A DNA stretch of 64,000 bases from Pseudidiomarina mangrovi (GTDB lineage: Bacteria > Pseudomonadota > Gammaproteobacteria > Enterobacterales > Alteromonadaceae). Location: positions 310,001 through 374,000 of the forward strand of contig NZ_RJLC01000010.1 of the NCBI RefSeq assembly GCF_003999375.1. The letters are read 5' to 3'. The stretch's first letter is position 1, and every line of letters begins with the position of its first letter. Made by a program: the position numbers and the translations under genes. Of the stretch, positions 58,335 through 64,000 are shown piece by piece. A model generated the notes under the pieces. The model did no database searches and had not been told where the DNA came from. It worked only from the letters and a program-made list of their open reading frames with translations.

Positions 58335-58889
58335 ATGAAATATATCGCAGTGATATTAGTCGTACTGGGCTTACAAGCCTGTTCACAGGTCCCTGACGAG
58401 CTAGCCGTTGCTGAGGGAACCAATCTGACGCCGTTTAGCCAAGCGTTGACCGACCCAGGTCAAAGTATCGGCCAACCAGCGCGCTGGGGTGGAGTAATTG
58501 CTGAAATACGCAATACCGATGATGGCACTGAAATTGAGGTGGTAAACTTTCCATTACGTGGTTATGGTCGACCGCAAGTTGGCGATAATAGTGATGGACG
58601 ATTCCGTGCAGTCTTACCTAGTTTTGTTGACCCTGTTGTTTATGCTCGGGGAAAAAGTGTCACGTTTATGGGAACGGTAGCGGCATCTGTTGAAGGTAAA
58701 ATCAATGATTATAGCTATACCTTTCCGGTATTAAATGTCACGGGTAAATACTTGTGGAAGGATCTGGAGCAACGTCAGCAGCGACCTGATTACAGTGATC
58801 TATGGTTCCGTAATCATTATCTAACCCCACCTTACCGAATTTATTATCCTGTGCCTGTGCCAGTTACACCGCCACAGGACAACAATTAA
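58335..58889 (+). CDS. slp: Slp family outer-membrane lipoprotein
   Basis: The 184-residue product has a lipoprotein signal peptide ending in LQAC with the acylated Cys at residue 16. The Slp-family core follows: IGQPARWGGVIAEIRNTDDGTEIEVVNFPLRGYGRPQVGDNSDGRF and KSVTFMGTVAASVEGKINDYSYTFPVLNV. The C-terminus is rich in Tyr and Pro. Slp proteins are starvation- or stationary-phase-induced in enterobacteria; function is unclear. AAGGAG precedes the ATG. The tsaB-slp adjacency is known from E. coli (yeaY). Confidence 0.9.
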   Translation: MKYIAVILVVLGLQACSQVPDELAVAEGTNLTPFSQALTDPGQSIGQPARWGGVIAEIRNTDDGTEIEVVNFPLRGYGRPQVGDNSDGRFRAVLPSFVDPVVYARGKSVTFMGTVAASVEGKINDYSYTFPVLNVTGKYLWKDLEQRQQRPDYSDLWFRNHYLTPPYRIYYPVPVPVTPPQDNN

Positions 58890-58910
58890 GCAAGCAGTCA
58901 ATGGACTATT

Positions 58911-59828
58911 ATGACCCTAGGTAATGATATCAATGGTTGGCAACAGGCTCAGCAGTTGGCTGAGCCTGTTTCGTTTCAACTCAACTGGGGCATCGTGCGC
59001 GGTTTAGCCTGGGGCGCCAATGATGGCAAACCATTATTAGCGTTGCACGGTTGGTTGGATAACGCCCATAGCTTCGTGCCCATAGCGGCAGCTTTTCTCA
59101 ATTCGCCATTAGCGCAATCGCATCGTCTCATCGCTTTGGAGTGGGCCGGCCATGGTCATTCCGACCATCGCCCCGCTGGTAACTATTATCCTTTTATTGA
59201 TTACGTGTATGACCTGTGGCAACTGTGCGAGCTGCAAGGTTGGGCTCATATTGATGTGCTGGCGCACTCGATGGGTGCTTATGCCGCCAATATGTTGGCT
59301 GGAATCGACCCGTTGCGAATTCAGAACCTACTGATGATCGAAGCGTTTGGTTTATTGGCTACGGCGGCCGATGAAACTGCCAAGGACATGCGTAAAGGCT
59401 TTATGAGTCGCTGGCAGCAACAGCAAAAAGAACCACCACATTACCCTAATAAAGAGAGCGGGGTGCGAGCCCGGCAGGCTGCCGGTGACTTTAACCAAGC
59501 GATCGCTGCCTTGCTGGTTGAGCGCGGCATTGAGCAACTCAGCACTGGGGACTATCGCTTTCGCGCCGATGGGCAGTTGCGTGGTTTATCGCCGCTGCGC
59601 TTGACTGCTGAGCAAATTGGTAACGTATTGGGCGAGATAAGCTGCAACATTGAATTGATCCTCGGCGAACAAGGTCATCAGCGCTTACTCGAGGCACTGC
59701 AACTCTGGCAACATCAGGTACCGCAGCTTAAAGTTCACCGTTTAGCCGGCGGACACCATGTACACATGGAACAGGCGGCTGCGGTTATCGGCTTGTTTGA
59801 GCAGATGATCGACCGCGCGAACGGCTAG
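58911..59828 (+). CDS. Alpha/beta hydrolase
   Basis: The 305-residue product has LLALHGWLDNAHSF (oxyanion hole), the nucleophile elbow LAHSMGAY with Ser120, and a late catalytic His in AGGHHVHMEQ. An Asp/Glu in the strand IELILGEQGH may be the acid. It has no signal peptide. The best fit is a serine hydrolase of the epoxide hydrolase/lipase-like group, and the substrate is unknown. It lies between slp and fadD; a link to lipid metabolism is only suggested by the neighbour. Confidence 0.82.
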   Translation: MTLGNDINGWQQAQQLAEPVSFQLNWGIVRGLAWGANDGKPLLALHGWLDNAHSFVPIAAAFLNSPLAQSHRLIALEWAGHGHSDHRPAGNYYPFIDYVYDLWQLCELQGWAHIDVLAHSMGAYAANMLAGIDPLRIQNLLMIEAFGLLATAADETAKDMRKGFMSRWQQQQKEPPHYPNKESGVRARQAAGDFNQAIAALLVERGIEQLSTGDYRFRADGQLRGLSPLRLTAEQIGNVLGEISCNIELILGEQGHQRLLEALQLWQHQVPQLKVHRLAGGHHVHMEQAAAVIGLFEQMIDRANG

Positions 59829-59832
59829 TCTA

Positions 59833-59849
59833 AACTGGTCGGATATGCG
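59833..59849. promoter_or_regulatory. Possible FadR-like site upstream of fadD
   Basis: AACTGGTCGGATATGCG agrees with the E. coli FadR consensus (AACTGGTCNGACCNGTT) over the whole left half and at 13 of 17 positions overall. It lies just upstream of the predicted fadD -35 box. The right half is poor, so this could be fortuitous. Confidence 0.35.
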
Positions 59850-59853
59850 ATGA

Positions 59854-59881
59854 TTGCGCACATCAACGTCTAAAATAATAC
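59854..59881 (+). promoter_or_regulatory. Candidate fadD promoter
   Basis: TTGCGC (59854-59859) and TAATAC (59876-59881) are 16 bases apart, giving a start near 59888 inside the palindrome described next. Confidence 0.4.
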
Positions 59882-59897
59882 GAACAACGATTTGTTC
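59882..59897. promoter_or_regulatory. Palindromic candidate operator at the fadD start site
   Basis: GAACAA-CGAT-TTGTTC is a perfect six-bp inverted repeat with a four-base spacer, placed over the predicted transcription start of fadD. Its dimensions resemble a PsrA-type operator, but the half-site differs (ACAA rather than AAAC). The binding protein is unknown. Confidence 0.4.
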
Positions 59898-59912
59898 TCT
59901 GGAGCTATCAGC

Positions 59913-61589
59913 GTGGAAAAAGTCTGGATTAAACGTTATCCGGCGGGTGTACCCGCAACCATTGATGCCGACCATTATGCCTCTTTGCTAGAAATTTTCG
60001 AAGAAAGTCTAGCCAAGTACGCCGACCGTATCGCCTACGTGAATATGGACCACCAGCTGTCGTTTAAAGAGCTGGATCAGCAAAGTCGTAATTTTGCCGC
60101 TTACCTGCAAGCGCAGGGCCTGCAAAAAGGTGATGCAGTGGCCATTATGATGCCTAACTTGCTGCAATATCCGATTGCGCTGTTTGGTACTCTGCGCGCT
60201 GGTATGACGGTGGTTAACGTCAACCCGCTTTACACTCCGCGTGAATTAAAGCATCAGCTTAGCGACGCAAATTGTAAAGCTATCGTGATCTTAGATAATT
60301 TTGCCAGCACGCTTGAGAAAGTGGTGGCTGACGTGCCGGTTAAACACGTGATTCTCACCGCCATTGGTGACATGTTACCCGCGCCTAAACGCTGGATTGT
60401 CAACCTAGTGGTGAAATATGTGAAGAAGATGGTGCCGAGCTATCAGCTCAGCAATACTATTGATTTTCGCAGTGTACTGAGCCATGGCGCGCAGGCTGAC
60501 TACAGCCGTCCAACAGTGACTGGGGATGATCTCGCCTTTTTACAATACACCGGCGGCACCACTGGTTTAGCCAAAGGTGCCATGCTGTCGCACCGTAATA
60601 TGGTAGCGAACTTAGAGCAGGTCTCGGCGGTCTTTGCACCGCTGGTGAATGATGGCGAAGAGACTATTATTACCGCGTTGCCGCTCTATCATATTTTTGC
60701 CTTAACGGTGAACTGCCTGACCTTTATCAAGCATGGCGGTAAGAACATTCTGATCACCAATCCGCGCGATATGGCCGGCTTTGTGAAAGAGTTGCAAAAG
60801 CATCCGTTCTCGATGATTTCAGGGGTGAACACCTTATTCAACGGCCTTTTGCACGCCGAAGGCTTTAAAGACCTCGATTTTAGCAACCTGAAAATTGCTA
60901 TGGGCGGCGGTATGGCGGTGCAGCGATCTGTGGCTGAACATTGGGAGCGGGTTACCAAGTCACGCTTGCTCGAGGGGTACGGTCTCACTGAGTGTTCTCC
61001 AGTGGTCACCACCAACCCAACCGATATTCAGTCATTTACCGGCACGATTGGCATTCCATTACCGTCTACCGATGTACGTATCGTCGATATCGAGAGTGGG
61101 GCAGAACTTGCCATTGGCGAAACCGGCGAGATCCAAGTACGTGGTCCACAAGTGATGGTTGGCTACTACAACCGTCCAGATGAAACCGCTAAGGTCATGC
61201 AAGATGACTGGTTTATGACCGGTGATATTGGTTTTATGGACGAGCAAGGCTTTGTCAAAATCGTCGACCGTAAAAAAGACATGATCTTGGTGTCTGGTTT
61301 TAACGTCTATCCGAATGAAATTGAAGATGTGGTCGTTTCGCACCCGAAAGTTCTTGAAGTCGCTGCCGTGGGTGTACCCCATGATTCATCCGGCGAAGCA
61401 GTGAAAGTGTTCGTGGTACGCAAAGACAACAGCTTGACCGAAAAAGAGCTGATTGAATATGCTCGCGAGAACCTAACGGGCTACAAGGTACCGAAATTCG
61501 TGGAATTCCGCGAAGACTTGCCGAAAACCAATGTTGGCAAAATTTTGCGTCGGGAATTGCGCGACGAAGAGGCGAAAAAAGCCCATTGA
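59913..61589 (+). CDS. fadD: Long-chain fatty acid-CoA ligase
   Basis: The start is a GTG at 59913 ([14 protein letters not shown]) eight bases after GGAG; the in-frame TTG upstream is rejected. The 558-residue product is close in length to E. coli FadD (561) and very similar in sequence. It has the ATP/AMP motif [12 protein letters not shown], the linker/AMP motif [12 protein letters not shown], the TGDIG motif, [23 protein letters not shown], and the C-terminal Lys in [14 protein letters not shown]. It activates imported fatty acids to acyl-CoA and feeds FadE. Its TGA overlaps the rnd ATG by one base. Confidence 0.96.
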   Translation: MEKVWIKRYPAGVPATIDADHYASLLEIFEESLAKYADRIAYVNMDHQLSFKELDQQSRNFAAYLQAQGLQKGDAVAIMMPNLLQYPIALFGTLRAGMTVVNVNPLYTPRELKHQLSDANCKAIVILDNFASTLEKVVADVPVKHVILTAIGDMLPAPKRWIVNLVVKYVKKMVPSYQLSNTIDFRSVLSHGAQADYSRPTVTGDDLAFLQYTGGTTGLAKGAMLSHRNMVANLEQVSAVFAPLVNDGEETIITALPLYHIFALTVNCLTFIKHGGKNILITNPRDMAGFVKELQKHPFSMISGVNTLFNGLLHAEGFKDLDFSNLKIAMGGGMAVQRSVAEHWERVTKSRLLEGYGLTECSPVVTTNPTDIQSFTGTIGIPLPSTDVRIVDIESGAELAIGETGEIQVRGPQVMVGYYNRPDETAKVMQDDWFMTGDIGFMDEQGFVKIVDRKKDMILVSGFNVYPNEIEDVVVSHPKVLEVAAVGVPHDSSGEAVKVFVVRKDNSLTEKELIEYARENLTGYKVPKFVEFREDLPKTNVGKILRRELRDEEAKKAH

Positions 61590-62722
61590 TGCCTTACCAA
61601 TTGATTACTGATGCTAAGGTGCTTGCTGATTTTTGTCAGCAAGCACGCTCAGCACCTTACCTCGCAATCGATACCGAATTTGTTCGCACCCGCACCTATT
61701 ACGCCAAATTAGGCCTGGTACAAGTACGCGCAGCCGACCAGTTGGCGTTAATCGATACTGTTGCGTTAACCGGCAGCGCTATTCAACCGTTGTGGCAGTT
61801 GTTGGGTGATAGCCATACCCAGCTGGTGATTCATGCCGGTGGTGAAGACTACGAGATCTTATCGCAGCAGATGGGGCATATCCCAACCCATGTGTTTGAT
61901 AGTCAAATTGCCGCCGCCTTTGCCGGCAGCGGTGAGGCGCTTGGATACGCAGCCTTGGTTGAGCAATACACCGGCATGCTGGTGGATAAATCACAGTCAC
62001 GCACTGACTGGATGCAACGCCCGTTAGCACAAGAACAGCTCGACTATGCGGCACTGGATGTCGACTATCTGTACGAGATTTATCCGCAGTTACTGGAGCA
62101 GGTCAGCAACAAAGGCGTTGCCGACTTGGTTTTGGCCGAAACTGCCGAGCAAATTCAGAAGCGCGCTGGTAATTTACCCGACCAAGCCTTGTATCTGTTC
62201 TTTGGTAATGCCTGGCAGTGCAATGACCAACAACTGCGAGTGCTGCGCGAGTTATTGATCTGGCGGCAACAACGGGCGCGGCAGTCGGATATTCCGCTAA
62301 GCTTTGTTGCCAAAGACCACAGCCTGTTAGAAATGGCACGTAAACCCATCAGCTCAGTGCAGGCGCTCAAAGGTATTACCGACTTATCACCGGTGACAGT
62401 GCGCTATAACGGCGATGCCATCATGGCCGCGATTGCCCGTGGCAAAGCCAGCACCGACATGCTGGCGCCGCTGCAACGCTTGACCGATATGAACGGCTAT
62501 AAAGCCGCGTATGCCGCGGTGAAGCAACGCTGTGATGCCCTCGCTGCTGAACTTGATATCAGCCCAGTGTTGGTGGCCTCACGGCGACAAATCAACGATA
62601 CCTTGCATTGGTTGTGGCAGATCCCGGCTGATTGGCAGGCATCTTTACCCAAACCTGACTTGTTAAGCGGCTGGCGTGGCGCTAAGCTGGAAGCCGATTT
62701 GCTGCAATTAGTGCAGCGCTAA
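61589..62722 (+). CDS. rnd: Ribonuclease D
   Basis: The ATG at 61589 overlaps the fadD stop by one base, giving 377 residues. The DEDD exonuclease motifs are AIDTEFVRTRTYY (Asp and Glu), VIHAGGEDYEIL (Asp) and the final YAALDVDYLYEIY (Tyr and Asp). Two HRDC-type domains follow from about residue 205. It trims tRNA 3' ends. The fadD-rnd order is the same as in E. coli. Confidence 0.95.
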   Translation: MPYQLITDAKVLADFCQQARSAPYLAIDTEFVRTRTYYAKLGLVQVRAADQLALIDTVALTGSAIQPLWQLLGDSHTQLVIHAGGEDYEILSQQMGHIPTHVFDSQIAAAFAGSGEALGYAALVEQYTGMLVDKSQSRTDWMQRPLAQEQLDYAALDVDYLYEIYPQLLEQVSNKGVADLVLAETAEQIQKRAGNLPDQALYLFFGNAWQCNDQQLRVLRELLIWRQQRARQSDIPLSFVAKDHSLLEMARKPISSVQALKGITDLSPVTVRYNGDAIMAAIARGKASTDMLAPLQRLTDMNGYKAAYAAVKQRCDALAAELDISPVLVASRRQINDTLHWLWQIPADWQASLPKPDLLSGWRGAKLEADLLQLVQR

Positions 62723-62740
62723 CCAAGACGAGAAGCGCTC

Positions 62741-63010
62741 ATGTTGTGTGCTATTTACCGCAGTTCGCGGCGCGCCGATACTTACCTATACATGCCCCAT
62801 CCGGCAGATTTTTCTAAATTGCCGGAACCGTTGCGGCAACATTTTGGTCAACCTATAGAAGTGATGGTGTTTGCGCTGAAAACAGAGCGTAAATTAGCCC
62901 ATCTCAGCGTGGATGAATTGCGGCGTCATTTAGACCAGCCCGGCTATTACCTACAATTACCTCCACCAGTGGAAAATCTATTAAAACAACATAAGGAGTC
63001 ACAGGGATGA
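62741..63010 (+). CDS. ycgL: YcgL domain protein
   Basis: The 89-residue product matches the YcgL family: CAIYRSSRRADTYLYMPHPADFSKLPEPLRQHFGQP, then VMVFALKTERKLAHLSVDELRRHL and GYYLQLPPPVENLLKQH. The family is gammaproteobacterial and its function is not established; some work on homologues suggests an RNA-related role. It lies 18 bases after rnd, as in many relatives, and overlaps the following transglycosylase gene by four bases. Confidence 0.9.
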   Translation: MLCAIYRSSRRADTYLYMPHPADFSKLPEPLRQHFGQPIEVMVFALKTERKLAHLSVDELRRHLDQPGYYLQLPPPVENLLKQHKESQG

Positions 63011-63987
63011 AACAGTTTTTGCTACTACTAAGTTTCACCGCCGCGCTATTGCTAAGCCCATGGGCGCAAGCAGAAGAGGGCGAAGCCTTTGCCGCTTATG
63101 TGGAGCAGCTGAAAGCCGAGGCGCTGGCTGCCGGTTACACGCAAGAGACTCTCGATAAAGCCTTTGCTGAAGTTAAGTTTTATAAAAAATCAGTCGAGGC
63201 TGACAAAAACCAGCCTGAGTTTAAGCTTACTTTAGATACCTATTTACCGCGCGCCGTGCCGGAGTGGAAAGCCACGAAAGCGGTAGAAATGTATGCGAAA
63301 CATCGTGAGCTATTAGAAAAAATAGGTGCTGAGTATGGCGTACAGCCGCGTTTCATTGTTGCGCTGTGGGGTATTGAAACCAACTTTGGCTCGTTTACCG
63401 GCGGTTTTGATGTGGTATCGGCGTTGACCACTATGGCCTATGAAGGTCGCCGCGAAGCATTCTTTAAGAAGGAGCTATGGCATGCTTTGACTATTGTTCA
63501 AGAAGGTCACATTGATGTTGCCAATATGAAAGGCTCATGGGCAGGTGCTATGGGCCAAACCCAGTTTATGCCAAGCTCATTTATGAGTTATGCCATTGAT
63601 TATGATGGCGATGGTCGTAAAGACATTTGGAACTCCATGGGCGACGTGTTTGCCTCGGCCGCCAACTACTTAAAAAATGTTGGTTGGAATGACGATGTAA
63701 CCTGGGGGCGGCAAGTGAAATTGCCCGATGAATTTGATATCGAGCAAGCTAAATTAAGCATTAAAAAACCGCTGGCAGAATGGCAGGCTCTAGGTGTTCG
63801 TAGCATGGACGGCAGCGACCTGCCGAAGCGAGACGATATTGTTGCTGCGGTGGTGATCCCTGATGACCGCCAAGGTCGGGTATTCTTAGCCTATGACAAC
63901 TACGACGCCTTAATGCGTTGGAACCGCTCACACTATTTTGTTGCGGCGGTAGGCTATCTGTCTGATCGTATTCGTTTTCCGCGCTAA
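63007..63987 (+). CDS. mltB: Lytic murein transglycosylase, MltB family
   Basis: The 326-residue product has a signal peptide (residues 1-22, cleavage after AQA), no lipobox, and a family GH103 transglycosylase domain. The catalytic Glu124 is in ALWGIETNFG, with TMAYEGRREAFFKKEL and GSWAGAMGQTQFMPSSFMSYAIDYDGDGRKDIW. It cleaves the MurNAc-GlcNAc bond of peptidoglycan to 1,6-anhydro products, the substrates that AmpG-type permeases recycle. Lacking a lipobox, it is probably soluble in the periplasm, unlike E. coli MltB. It is coupled to ycgL by a four-base overlap and ends 13 bases before the window edge. Confidence 0.92.
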   Translation: MKQFLLLLSFTAALLLSPWAQAEEGEAFAAYVEQLKAEALAAGYTQETLDKAFAEVKFYKKSVEADKNQPEFKLTLDTYLPRAVPEWKATKAVEMYAKHRELLEKIGAEYGVQPRFIVALWGIETNFGSFTGGFDVVSALTTMAYEGRREAFFKKELWHALTIVQEGHIDVANMKGSWAGAMGQTQFMPSSFMSYAIDYDGDGRKDIWNSMGDVFASAANYLKNVGWNDDVTWGRQVKLPDEFDIEQAKLSIKKPLAEWQALGVRSMDGSDLPKRDDIVAAVVIPDDRQGRVFLAYDNYDALMRWNRSHYFVAAVGYLSDRIRFPR

Positions 63988-64000
63988 TGAGCAGCACCAC

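Overview
This window is an ordinary, densely packed chromosomal segment of a gammaproteobacterium. Protein similarity recalled from known families and gene neighbourhoods (hemA-prfA-prmC-sirB, lolB-ispE-prs, dnaX-ybaB-recR-htpG-adk, a DUF3450/TtpC/ExbB/ExbD/TonB/TPR operon, psrA-fadE) point to Alteromonadales, most likely Idiomarinaceae; the exact genus is an inference. No rRNA, tRNA, CRISPR array, insertion sequence, phage or integration site was recognised. The only stable RNA gene found is the SRP 4.5S RNA.

Layout. 1-5.6 kb: the 3' end of a sulfurtransferase gene, then a minus-strand run lolB-ispE-prs-rplY-pth-ychF. 5.7-12.8 kb: a plus-strand run hemA-prfA-prmC-response regulator-sirB2-sirB1-DUF819 transporter-kdsA, with many start/stop overlaps. 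12.8-16.5 kb: a membrane-anchored unknown protein divergent from the fatty-acid regulator gene psrA, followed by fadE. 16.5-22.3 kb: ettA (minus), then glyA-nrdR-ribD-ribB, where the RibB protein carries a GTP cyclohydrolase II domain that has lost its zinc cysteines. 22.3-26.3 kb: minus-strand panE, AmpG-like transporter, cyclophilin and rlmG. 26.4-29.8 kb: a FabH-like synthase with an enoyl-CoA hydratase, ffs, tryptophan 2,3-dioxygenase and a short PriC-like protein. 30.1-35.1 kb: a complete six-gene TonB2-type energy transduction operon ending in a strong terminator.

35.2-37.2 kb holds the most interesting system: a small exported cysteine-rich precursor with two EHKCG-EGKCG-EGKCG cassettes, a DUF692/MNIO enzyme and a DUF2063 partner, i.e. 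an HvfABC/bufferin/gig-like RiPP operon probably concerned with copper. It is followed by an unannotated 41-residue membrane protein and a CheY-like protein. 37.8-43.7 kb: dnaX-ybaB-recR, htpG (with a near-perfect sigma-32 promoter) and adk. 43.8-47.6 kb: MAPEG protein, hydrolase, CsdA-type cysteine desulfurase and MATE pump. 47.6-54.9 kb: the complete histidine operon hisGDCBHAF(IE) on the minus strand, preceded by a six-histidine leader peptide and a textbook attenuator. 55.1-64.0 kb: an exported unknown, yoaA-tsaB, an Slp lipoprotein, a hydrolase, fadD-rnd, and ycgL-mltB.

The genes work together mainly as housekeeping modules: translation and ribosome (prfA, prmC, rplY, pth, ychF, ettA, tsaB, ffs), fatty-acid oxidation (psrA, fadE, fadD, and perhaps the FabH-like/hydratase pair), envelope biogenesis (lolB, kdsA, AmpG-like, mltB, slp) and cofactor or amino acid synthesis (hemA, ispE, rib, panE, glyA, his). 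Many starts were moved from the longest open frame to an internal ATG/GTG with a Shine-Dalgarno sequence; this is stated in each entry.
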